Positions 44,401 through 56,820 of a stretch of 64,000 nucleotides of DNA are shown here, one piece after another (position 1 is the stretch's first letter; every line of letters begins with the position of its first letter). A model generated the notes under the pieces. The model made no database searches. It saw nothing but the letters and a program-made list of their open reading frames with translations, and had not been told where the DNA came from. Made by a program: the position numbers and the translations under genes. The DNA comes from Ascaphus truei (Eukaryota > Chordata > Amphibia > Anura > Ascaphidae). The stretch is from assembly GCA_036426205.1 (NCBI GenBank), contig CM071568.1, forward strand, positions 225,162,239 to 225,226,238, in the 5' to 3' direction.

Positions 44401-47400
44401 ATTAATATTGTACCGACAACAATCGGGATGGGATTGGTGTGCACTGTCATTGATGGACTTTCCAGTAAAAGAAAATGATGGTAAGGTAGATAGTAATTTT
44501 CAATTTTCCTGGTGGTTCCCATAGCAGTGAAAGCAGTGCCTGAACAAAGGGGGAGTCCTAGGGTGAATTACCATAGAAACCATCTCTTTATAAAGTATAA
44601 CATTTATTTATTGAGCCGTGATAAAAGACTGAAGGACTTTCCTAACAATGCATGCGTCTGCCGAGGCATGGACATCGAAATGATAGTATTTTATAAAAGT
44701 ATTCATAGATGTCCAAACTGCTGCCCTTGCATAACTGTGGGAGACGCCTGTGTCTTTTCTGCCCAGGATGTGGCCATGGACCTTGTGGAATGGGCTTTAA
44801 CCAGCTTTGGAGCTAGTTTCTTTTGGATGGTATAGGCCCATTTGATAGCCGCTATAATCCAATGGTTTATCATTGACTTTGAGGCAGCTCGTCCTCTTCT
44901 TCCTTTCATCTGGAGCACAATTAGTTGGTTTGACTTTTCTGGAGAGGTAATGTTTCAAACATCTTACTACATCCAGAGTATAGGATCCTCTCCTTTTTGT
45001 TTGAAGGATTCAGACAAAACAAAGGTAAAATTAACTCTTGATTCAGATGAAAGGCGGATATGACCTTTGGCAGGAATGGATAAACAGGCCTCAGGACGAC
45101 CTTATCCTGATGAAAAATAAGGAATGGCTCTTTTATGGATAAAGCTTGCAGCTCACTATTACTGTTGTCAATAGCACAGTTTTAAGCGTCAAATCCGAAT
45201 CTGATGCTTGCGGAAGTGGTTCAAATAGACTGTTAATGCCTGCAGGACTATGGGTTAATCCCAGATGGGAACTGGATCCTTCATTTATGGTTTGATTCTT
45301 CTCAGTGCCTGCAAAAACCTTACTATGAGATCCACTGTAGGTAATTACCTTCCCAGCAATGCGAATATCTGCACATTCAGGGAACTAACATTGAGTCCCA
45401 GCTCCAAGGAATTCTAGAAATGTTGGAACGACTCGAAAAAAACAAATTTATATTCTGGTGCTCGCACCATACATAAAAGCGTTGCAAATTCTATAATACA
45501 CTGCAGACGTAGACCTTTTCCTTGCTGCTGTTAAGGTCTGTATGAATGTGTGACAACCTTAGTTTTGAGCAGTTTCCACTCAATCTCCAAGCCGTCAATC
45601 CCCAGATCCTTGGATTTGGGATGCTGTACTGGGCCCTGGGACAGGGGACCCGGGAACACCGGCAGTTGCCGTGGCTCGTCTTATAGCAAGTTGATTAGTT
45701 GAGGAAACCAGGCGTTGCGTGGTCAGTCTGGAAGTATTGCCGCTACCTCTGCTTTGTCCTGTCTGATACCCTCGGAATCAGTGGAATTTGTGGAACTTGA
45801 TAAACCAGTCCAAAATTCCATTGGAATTTTTTTTTTTAAACCAACTGGCTACCGAGATAATTGCTGTCCTTCAGTCCCCTCAAGGGGGAACAAAGTAGCA
45901 ATTGTAAATCTCCCACATCACGTGGACCAATAGAAAACCGCAGTGTCATCTGTTGCGGCTTCCCGTTTATAACTATTAAGTAACGCTGGCATCTTTACCG
46001 GCAATTATCCCACGAACCATGGGGTCCCTGGAGCTGACAATTGTGCGGTTCAACTGCAGGAACCCCTGGGTGGAATTGCCACTCTAACATGAACAGAGAT
46101 TTAGGACACATCTTCCTGATTAAAATAAAAGCACTTTCCAAAAAGTGGCTGAAAGGAAACTGAGCCGGCCTTAAAATGAGATATCCATCTCCATATATCT
46201 TTCTTGGTAAGATATTACATAGATAAAGAAAATAGGGAAGTGTACTTTGTCCTCCCACACAATGCTTACTCCATGTCAAGGGATAACAAATACAGTAAAA
46301 CATATTTTTTCTGTGTCTATTTAAAGGTGCACAGCTGTTAATCAAACCACTTATGAAATCGGAAGAAGATGAAAGCGCCAATATTTATCTTGTTGGTGCT
46401 TCTGCAAAGCGCCTGCTGATCGGGGCTGAGTCAGTGGGACTGGTGAAAGAATGTGATGATGGGTCTATGAGATCCTTCATATACAACAACAGGAAAGAAT
46501 ATATCAACTTCAGAGGTAAGTCATAATTATACCCTGCACTGCTAATACCTATTGCCAATACACTGCACAAGGGCATGGAAGTCTTGAAATAACATATGAT
46601 CTCTTAAATCAGCATGTTGTATCCTTCACAACCTTTTAAAAAAGCAATATAAAATATGCCAAAACACTTCAAGCTTAATCAGCGGAGCCCTTAAAGAAAT
46701 GTTTATTTAGTACGTGCAATAATTGCAGCTACAGCCACTGCTGCTGCCTCCAAACATGAATAAGGAAGCCTGCGTTATGTAGAAGGACTCTCTTGATGGA
46801 ATAGTAATGGAGCAGGTGTTCAGTCCTAATGTCTAAGTGTGCTAGCTGAGCACACCCTGAGAGAAGGCCTGAAAGGACTGCATGTTTCCTGCAATACTAA
46901 TCAAGGTTGATGCTACCTTCTGAGGGAGGGTAAAAAGGTTTGATCATGCTGCCATTCTCCTGGTTAACACGCCCCAGACAAATGCTACTAGAGCAGGTAC
47001 TCGGCAAGTGCAATTAGTGACCAGTCCAGGGATGCTCAACTCCAGACCTCAAGCCCCACCAACAGGTCAGGTTTTCAGGATATCCCAGGTTCAACATAGG
47101 TGGTTCAATCAGCGGCTCAGTCCAAGACTGAACCACTGCTTGAGCCACCTGTGCTGAAGCAGGATATCCTGAAAACCTGACCTGTTGGGGGCTTGAGGAC
47201 TTGAGTTGAGCACTCATGGACTAGGCTATTGAATACTGTGCAGCCCCTGATGTTACATTAAGCTTTGCGTGCACAAGGGGCCAGCAATGTATTACATAGA
47301 AAACAGAATCTTTCTTTTTAATGTTTTTGAAAGAGCTCATCACATTTGCATGTAGCGAGAACGTGGGATTATGAGTATCATATCCTTAGGACCTGTTCAG

Positions 47401-50400
47401 TGTGAGCTTGTTGTTAACTTGTTGCCACCTATGCATCTAAATGCGTTGCTGGCCCCTTTGATGCTCAAGGGGATATATATATGGCGATTTTCAGGTAATT
47501 GCTCAAGCTAATGATGTAACTAGTGCAGGGGTGGCCAACTCCAGACCTCAAGGGCCACCAAGAGGTCAGGTTTTAAGGATAACCCTGCTTCAGCACAGGT
47601 GGCTCAGTCATTGACTGCGCCACCGATTGAGCCACCTGTGCTGAAGCAGGGATGTCCTTAAAACCTGACCTAGTGGTGGCCCTTGAGGACTGAAATTAGC
47701 CACTTCTAAACTAGTGACTACTAACTATTGACTGTCAGAGTTGTACTAGCAGCAGCTCCAACTGTGCAGCAATCAAATGTGTTGCTGGACCCTCTGTCGC
47801 TCAAAGGCCAATTTACCCTATTGCTCAAGGAAATGATGCTGGGTTTTAGACGCTTTGTGTGCTGTTGAATGAATAACTAAGCTGTATGTGTCTTTATTTT
47901 GGTGATGCAGAAGACGGTGCTGACTTTCTTACCATGGCAGAATGTCAGTATATAATTAAACATGAGCTGGATAATCTTCGAGCAAGAGAAGAGAAAATTA
48001 TTGCTGGTTATCCGCAGGCAAAGCTTTACCCTGGGAAATCGATTCGTAAGTGCTTTTTAAAAAAAAAAAATTTGTGTGTGTGTTTTTCGTTTTCTCTGGA
48101 GGACTGTTTTTAACAAATTAAACAATCGGCGCACACGCAGCAACAGCAAAATGACAGGATTCAGAAATGGCCAAACAATACTAGCAAACCGCACCACTTC
48201 GATCAATAATAGAGAAAGTTTGCAAACGTTTGTATATCAAAACTGCTGTTTCACACAGCTTTGAAGGCACAATCTGGGTCAAAGAAGTGCATGGCGAGTG
48301 GAAGCCCTGTGTGCTGTGGGGTTATTGTGTAAGGCTGCGCTTATAGTGCCGGCGACGGCGCGGCAAAACAAATGCATTGTCGCGTTCGCTTATGGTGCAC
48401 GCGACAGCGACAAAGCGACGGAGCGACAGTGCTACCAGAAATCTGGTAGTCACTGTTATTTGATTTTTTTTTCCGGCAACGGTCTCCCCTTGCGGCCAAT
48501 CGGGAGCTTCTCTGTCCCTCTACGCTCCCCTTTTAATGACATCAAAGTCGCCCAAAACCTAAACACAACTTTTGCAAATGGCGACGGGTGACGTCATCGG
48601 TCACGTCGCTGGCACTACAAGCGCTGCCTAAGGCAGGTTTGGGAGACTGCCTGAGACATGTGAATGTGCTCATACTGTAAGTGTCTTTATCAATTACTGT
48701 ATTTTGTACGCTGGAGAATGTTGTCACTTTCATTTGCCCTCATAAAGTGTACTTGATACATAAGCAGATATAAGCAGAATAGTATGTGTTTAGGCACTTT
48801 ATGCTGTCTCTGTATGAGCAGAGTTTCTGGGACAGAGAGTTACATTGCTAGGTCTTGGAGGATAAGTGTATTATTATCACTATTAAACATTTCATCATTA
48901 TTATTATCAAGTTACCATGGTAGAAATCCTTGAAAATAAATGTATACATACGCTCCTTTTGTATACTGAGTTTCTAAATCCTTTTCATCTCTATTTTGTC
49001 TCCACTGAAAGAGGATAGAAATCAACATATATGTCTCAAACCATACCGTATGCTCTATTTACTTGCAAATACCTCTAAATACTGTAAAATAATAATAATA
49101 ATTGCAATACAAAAGATTGTCTTTGTTTCATTTTTAATCCCCTTATGTGTTTGAGTCTTAAAGCAGCAAGCCCGCCTAAATGGAAATGCGCTATTTTTAG
49201 CTCCGGGGACCTACCCGTTTCCGACATACTTACTGGTGGTCACTGAGGGAATTTAAATGGCCGTCTACTAGGAAGTTCCCAATGTTGCTGCTTCCTAAAG
49301 GCCTGTGGGACTCACGAGATTTGATGGCCATTTTGTTTCCCCGGGAGGCAAAGAGACACTGGTAGCAGTACGTCTCTCCTCAAACCAGTTTGCCTGGAGC
49401 TAAAAGTATCGTGCAGTGCTGGAGGACCTCCTGGTTATCGTGCTGTAAAAAAAACAAAAGCAGGCACCAACGGAGTTGTCCATGATTATTGTGTGATGTT
49501 TTAAATGGAGCTCAAAAGGGGTTTTGTACTCTGAATGAAGCAGCAATTCGGGTTTCGCTTTTTAAGAAATGTGTAGTTATTTTTTTAATTACAGGATTGA
49601 ATTGTGGGGTCTTCGGAGCTGAACGGTGTTAATTTCAGCTCCCGGGACCCCCTGCTTCCAGAGATACTTATCTCTGTAGGGGGAGCCGGTATCTCTGCAG
49701 TCAGAGAAAATGTGTGCCTAACATAATGGCGGCGTTGAAATATCCCATGTCACTGGACCAATAGGAAGCCGTGGTCAAGTAGCGCGACTTTCTATTGACC
49801 CGCGTGACCAGTACATTTAAACTGAACCAAGATACCGGCACCCGCTACGGGGGTAAGTATCTCGGGAAGCAGGGGGTCCCCGGATCTGAAATTAACACAG
49901 TTCATCTACAGAGACCCCCTGCTTTAATCTTGCCTTAAAAAAGAAAAATGAAACCCCTATGGCTGCTTTAAAATAAAGATGTTTAGGTTGAATTTGTCTT
50001 TTAATGTATTATTTTAGCCCATTTAATGTGACATTGGAAACTCCAGTTTCTTTATTTAATGAAGGTAGGAAAATGAAATCCAGCAACGTTAGATTCTGAA
50101 TAGAACTTTTTCTCCAATGATTGTCAATTCTTCAATCTTATACTTTGTTTGCTCTGATAATATTAAAAAAATGTGTAATACTCTAGCAGTGTTTAATTTG
50201 ATGATGGATTGTTTTAATAAATACTTAACTTGAGTAGCTTTATGTGACATGTATGCATACCTGTAGTACTGTATATAGTTTGATGTTCAGGGAAGCTGTG
50301 CTTGAACATAATTTTTTTTTCATTCGTGTTGCTTTTTGCTCATTACAGTGGTATGGGATATTAGTCAATCATTTTTGTCATGTTTATACCTCCATCCATA

Positions 50401-53400
50401 ATAACTATTGGTTGCATCTGTAATGGATATTATAGCATTTAGTCCAGCAAAGCTATTTGCTCTCTGTTTTTGCAAATCCGCATTGGTTGCTAATGAATTA
50501 GATTTTTCTAAATTACATTTAAACCCGGAGTGATTAAAGCTCCTTGAAACAATCAATACTTAGAACCTCTGGATGCTGGTAATAAAACTGCACGGCTTAA
50601 AAAAAAGAAAATCACTCTTTTTTTTTTTTTTTTTTTAAGTTTAGGTAAAATTTTAAAGGTGTTCAGCAATGATAAAGAAAACTTATGAACATGTTCACAC
50701 GTGTAAAACAGGTCTACAAACCTACTTTTCCCCACAATCTCTCAGCATACAGTGCTTCCAGTGCAGCTAGGTAATGACAGGCAAATGAGCACACAGTGAG
50801 TCCCCTTTTTACTTATTAATTTTAACATGGATCTCCCACCCCCTCCCGTATAAATTATGCCTGCACGCAGCCCCAATGGGCCACCTAAAAAGCTCCGGCC
50901 CCATGGATCTAGTCTGCGTGGACTTGTGCATCGAGCCTGATTCAAGAGGCATCGGGAACGTCCTGGTAGTGACAGACCACTACACTGGCTACTCTCAAGC
51001 ATTCCTGACAAAGGACCAGAAAGCTCTCACAGTCGCCAATGTACTGTGGGAGAAGTATTTTATACACTTCGGTCTGCCGAATCAGATGCACTCCGACCAG
51101 GGAAGGGACTTTGATAGCACACTGATGAAGGAGCTTCTCAACCTGCTCAACATTCAGAATTCTAGGACCACTCCATATCATCCAGAAGGAGATGCTGTGC
51201 CGGAGAGGTTCAACCGAACATTGCTAGACATGCTAGGCACCCTAAAGGGCTCACAGAAAGCCGAATAGAGCAAGCACGTTGAAGCACTGGTGCATGCGTA
51301 CAACTGCACCCGTCATGAATCTATGCGGGTACACACCGTACTTCATGATGTTCGGGCGAGAGGCACGACTACCTGTAGACATTCGTCTCCGGGTATATAC
51401 CGATAGGGTACCAAATATGGCTCACTACCGATGTGTGAAGCGACTTCAGGACAGCCTGCACCACGCCTATCAGCTAGCGGAAAAGGCCTCAGCCCATCTG
51501 AACGCATGCAACAAGCGACGGTATCACCACAAGGTCCACTATCGGGAGCTTCGGCCCGGAGACGCTCTTCTGCTACGCAACTTGGGGATCTCCGACAAAC
51601 ACAAGCTGGCCGACCGCTGGCGCGACGGGGTCTTCGAAGTAGAATCCCAGATGCCAGGCCTCCCTGTCTACTGCATACGAAATGCGGATGTCAGGGTAAA
51701 GGTCTGGCACAGAAACCACTTGTTGCCCATTCCACAAGTGGGAGAAAGTGACCCTGAACCAGAGACAATAACAACTGCCTGTCAGCCAGAAGAGTCTTCA
51801 GAGACTCCCGCTTCAGTAACAGAATCCACCCAAGATCCTTTGGAAGGAACCTCCACCAACTTCAATGGAGACTGGTGGGCACCTCCCGAAGGAGCACCGG
51901 GTAATGGGCCTGCGCCTCATGTACCCTCACAGTGGCATCAACCAGCCGTCCTCTGGATACCAGAAGTTCAAATTTTGTGCCAGGTAGAGACTTTGCAGAG
52001 ACTGAGTTGCCCCTTAGACATGGGCCAAGGCCCCACGACTATGATAGACTCCCCCAAGTAGGAAACACTGAAGAAAAGCCTCGCAGGAGCCAGCGAGCGA
52101 GACGCCCTCCCACCAGAGTGGCGTATGATTTGTTAGGGGCACCCCATTATGATTCTCAGCAACTAGCTAGGAGCAAGCTAGCCTCAGTTATAAATGTTTG
52201 CTGAATTGTACAACATTGTTTATAGTGGTTGTATTACTGCATTTTTATTATATAAATGTTTGAGCTTATGTTGTTCCCAAGCGGGGACGTTGGAGTCTCC
52301 ACTACAGGAAGTATGTAGCCCAGTCCCCCTAGCTCTTACCTCCGGTGCGGGGAAGGGGGAGGCTACGGCTGCTATGCAGGCAGACCCGCCAGGTCCAGGG
52401 AGGCTGCAGCTAGTCCGGAGCGCCGGAGCTCCGTGGTGGGACGCCGGCAGAGGGTGCCGCCATTTTGGATTATTGCGCATACGCAAAGAGTCCACACAGT
52501 TGCGGTGGCCATATTGGTCATCAGCGCACATGCGCGAGACCCAGCGCATGCGCAGAGGGCTGCAGATGCGGTGGCCATCTTGGAAACAGCTCCGCAGGGG
52601 AACTACATATCCCAGCATGCTCTGGGAGATAGCTACATACATGTGAGGCGCAGCAGCCAATAGGGCTCTAGGAAGGACGGCACTTAAAAAAGGATACATT
52701 TGACGAGCAACTGTAGGAGGACCACACCAGTTGGAGCCAGGACATAGAAGGGGAAGGTAGTGTCCGGATGCCAGTAGCTTCCTGACAAGGCCCAGATTGC
52801 CCCTGAGGTCCCCAATCACCTTGAGTTTGTGGCTGCTACAGGTAAAGGCCCCCATATAGGGACTTTTCCCATAACCTTAACAGTGTTGGGCTTCCGTGTC
52901 AAGACATCGCGCAGTGACTTGCGGCCTCTGGTCTGGGACTAGACCACCCCCTATAAGAGACTCTTAAATGTGAGACATACTACGTCGTTGGATCAGACGG
53001 ATCCTAGTTGTTATTCGGCAGTACCCGGGTACTGGAGTGCCCGAGCAGATACCACACCTAAGTGCACCAACGATACACGGGGTAGCGCTACTCCCTGCAC
53101 TTTATGTGGGACTGACATAGGGGGGGAAAGGACACCAGGGCTATTGGTGCCAAGCACCCTATGTACTTTGGGGACACTCCCCCAGTGTATTATATTTTGT
53201 GTGTGTGTGTGTGTGATATATACTGTGTGGTACAGGTTGCTATATCCTATGTTAGTAAACCCGTTGATATATACCACATATGTGTGTTTATTATTGATAT
53301 TGGTTTCTGTGTGGGGTTTGTCGTGCTACGCTCAGTTCCCTCACAGTTGGAGGCGCTGCACCGAGGCGAACAAGTGATCACCCCAGGCTCCCAGTGGCGG

Positions 53401-56400
53401 AGGTTCAGGCCTTCTGGTAGACAAACCTGTAACGGCAGTACTGGTAGTTCCTTTAGTGACGGGGAAAAGGGGTTACATATGCATAGTATATCGTTTGATG
53501 TTCAGGGAAGCTGTGCTTGAACATTATTATTTTTTTTCATTCGTGTTGCTTTTTGCTTATTACAGTGGTATGGGATATTAGTCAATCATTTTTGTCATGT
53601 TTATACCTCCATCAATAATAACTATTGGTTGCATTTGTAATGGATATTATAGCATTTAGTCCAGCAAAGCTATTGCTTCTCTGTTTTTGCCAAGATAGAC
53701 TATTTGGTTGTAAGGAATTTATGATTTCTAAATTACATTTAACTGGAGTGATTTAAAGCTCCTTGAAAAAAAATAAAAACAATCAATTAATATAGAACTC
53801 TGGATGCTGGTAATAAAACTGCACGGCTTTAAAAACAGAAAATCACTCTTTTTTTTTTTTTAAAGTTTAGGTAAAATTTTAAAGGTGTACAGCAATGATA
53901 AAGAAAACTTATGAACATGTTCACACGTGTGAGACAGGTCTAGAAACCTACTTTCCCCACAATCTCTCAGCATACAGTGCTTCCAGTGCAGCCAGGGATT
54001 CTGGGTAATGACAGGCACATTTATTTATTTTATTTATGAAATCTTTTACCAGGAAGTAATACATTGAGTTACCTCTCGTTTTCAAGTATATTCTGGGCAT
54101 AGAGTTAAAATGACAAATAATACATGGTTACAAATAAAGTTACATAAGTGAACAGGGTATACATTATATACAAATGAGCACACAGTGAGTCCATTTTTTA
54201 CTTCTTTTCCATTTTAACATGGTCTCCCCCCTGCAAATTATGCCTGCCGTAGTATACAGCTTTTAAAGCAAAGCAGGCTTGCAGAAGTAAATGGTCGGCA
54301 AACCTACAGTACTCACAGGCAGCTATTTCAACCTTGTGGGTGTCATTAGTGTGAGGCTGGTTGCTGACCTTGTATTGTGAAGCTGATTAGTGGCTACAAA
54401 CCAGGTACACAATTAAGTTATGGTGAGTAAAAAACGTGACAGAAAGCTTCCAGCGTACAGCAATGATAAAGACTTTCTGACAAGGAGACGAAGCCTCCAC
54501 TGCATACTGAATGGCAGTGGTTATTCTGAACACCAAATGTGTAGAAGGCAGAGTGGAGTTAGTTGAAAGAAGAACGGCTAAATAGTTTAGGGTTTATATC
54601 AAAAACTTAAACATCATCAGCATTTATACACCGACATTTTTTTTTAAATGATTGATTTCTGATCTTCTGCCTTTGTGTTTTTGTGTTTTTAATTACATCT
54701 TTAGTTTGTGGGGAGGGGTGGAGGGAGAGGTATGCTGTAGGTGCAGAACTATAAACATTCCTCAAATGAAATGGAGCAACCAGTGAACTTGCATTAATAG
54801 ATGTCATGACTCTTATATATAGAAATGGTAACGCACTAAATCATAACCATAAGAAAGTTGCCCTAAGAAGAATGATCTCTGGTCCCATCCAGGGGTATTT
54901 TTCATCTGGATGCCCTTGGTTTTAATGAAAAGACCACAAACAAGTTATAGTCACTAAAACAAGTGACACAACTCTCCAAGGTACAGTAATGCTAAGGAAC
55001 ACTTACAGTCACATTCACATATTTCAGACAGGTCCACAAACCTGCCCTATCCCATAATCACATGCTTCAACTGCAGCCAGGGATTCTGGGTAATAACATG
55101 CAAACGAGCACTCAAGACTAAGTAATGACGGGCAAATGAGCACTCGCAGTGCATCACCTTTTGCTTATGAGGAATTACAGGTAATGAAACCATTTTCTCT
55201 TTGGTACGGCTGAGCTTTCTTGATGGTATGTCAATGTATTAAATAAGCCTAGAAGCACAGACTAAAGATTCATTTACATTCCCATTGTTTGAAGGAATTT
55301 ACAGACATCTCAAGTGGGAGAACAGACAATGCTGAAGGAATCGTTAAGTGTTAGCTACAGTAACTTGATATCAAACTTTTGAATAGGCCTTAATGATAAG
55401 GCAATTTGGGTCTCCTCTGTCTGTTATTTTTAGCCAGAAATAACATTACCAAGAGATTTGTGAGCTTTCAGGAGACTTTTTGTATATTATTAGGGGCCTG
55501 ATAATAGTTTAATTCAAGGTAGACCAATACTTCCTTGAGATCTACTAAAACAGACTAGAGATTGTGAGAAATATGGTCCCTTGGTCCATACAGTATGAAG
55601 AGCGAAATTCACTTTTTGAAAGATGTGCGAGAATAAAGTCTCTTCTGTAAATTAGCCATTTGAACACTTGCCATAAGCCCAAGCGTATTTGTTCCATTCC
55701 TCTGATTCTTTAGTTAATGACGTAATCAATTAAGGAAACTGAGCCTTTTACAGTTTTTCCAAGTTAGTTAGTCTGGCGAACACCTTTATAACTTATCTGA
55801 ATTGAATTCTATCTAAAGTTCAAATTTTATTCCAATTGGCCTAATGGTATGAGTATATTCATAGTATTATAGAATGTGATGTTTATTCTCTGTGGGCTTT
55901 TAGAAAGTACCCTTTTTTTGAAAGGTGCTTTAAATCGTCTGATCCCTGGCTTTCTTCCTGTTTAGGATACTCTCACGTCTGACCAGCCTTTTCTACTTAC
56001 TTGACTATATATTCGTCTTTATCACCTCTGCAGAGAGGATGCATCTTCAAAGGAAATTAAGGAAATCCAAATCTAATTGTGAAAGTTGAATGCTCGTGAA
56101 TTAATTGAACTGAACATTTTGAGGTCTCCCATATGATTGTTATATAGGAGACATACTCGGCATGGACCAACACAGTCCTGTAATCTTCTGTGTGCATCAT
56201 TTACAACTTCGGAAAGCGTCAAGGAGCCAGAGCAGGATACACTGAGGAGCAATGGCACGCTTGAATGTTTAGATCAAGGGAAAAAAGCATTTCTGAAGAC
56301 TCGCCAAATTCTAATACATTAACTTTTATTCTGTATTTTTTTTTTGTAGTTCGACGATTGCAGACCAATGGCATCATGATTCAGATTTTTCCACTTCATG

Positions 56401-56775
56401 ATACAGAAGACTTAAAAAGACTTGGTCATGAATGGTACTGCCAAATCAAGGTTGCCTTTCAGCCGATAGGTACGTAAACAAAACCTGACCCAAGTCTGTT
56501 CCTATTTTCTAGTCAAACCTGTAACCTCTACTAGTTAATGAAACCCCATGCAATCACCATATACAGTGTGAAATATTTTGGCTTTTTACTGTAAGCTTTC
56601 TTTTTATTCGTTTAACAAGTCTATATATTGTATTTGTTTAAAAAAAAATGTTTTCCACATACTGTAACTCTTTAGACAATGGATCACTAAAAGATTAATA
56701 GATTAATCTGGATAGTTTTATAGCAAAACACACAAATACCCAGTAAGCTCATTTAAGCCCCAAAAGTTACCACAG

Positions 56776-56820
<45 letters not shown>

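Larger units (their letters stand above)
50865..53485 (+). mobile_element. Rearranged Gypsy block: integrase, 3' part, LTR, primer site, leader
   Basis: Order is integrase core and C-terminal pol (50876-52204), untranslated tail, LTR (52314-53345), then primer site TGGAGGCGCTGCACC (53348) and leader to about 53485. An intact element would not read integrase-LTR-leader without a second copy. The order matches a one-LTR circle opened elsewhere, or two tandem elements sharing an LTR. The flanks are host copies A and A'. Confidence 0.75.

Noticed and set aside
44512..44835. 107-codon plus-strand frame with a Cys-rich stretch
   Set aside because: It is antisense to the DIRS recombinase remnant, which explains the conservation better.
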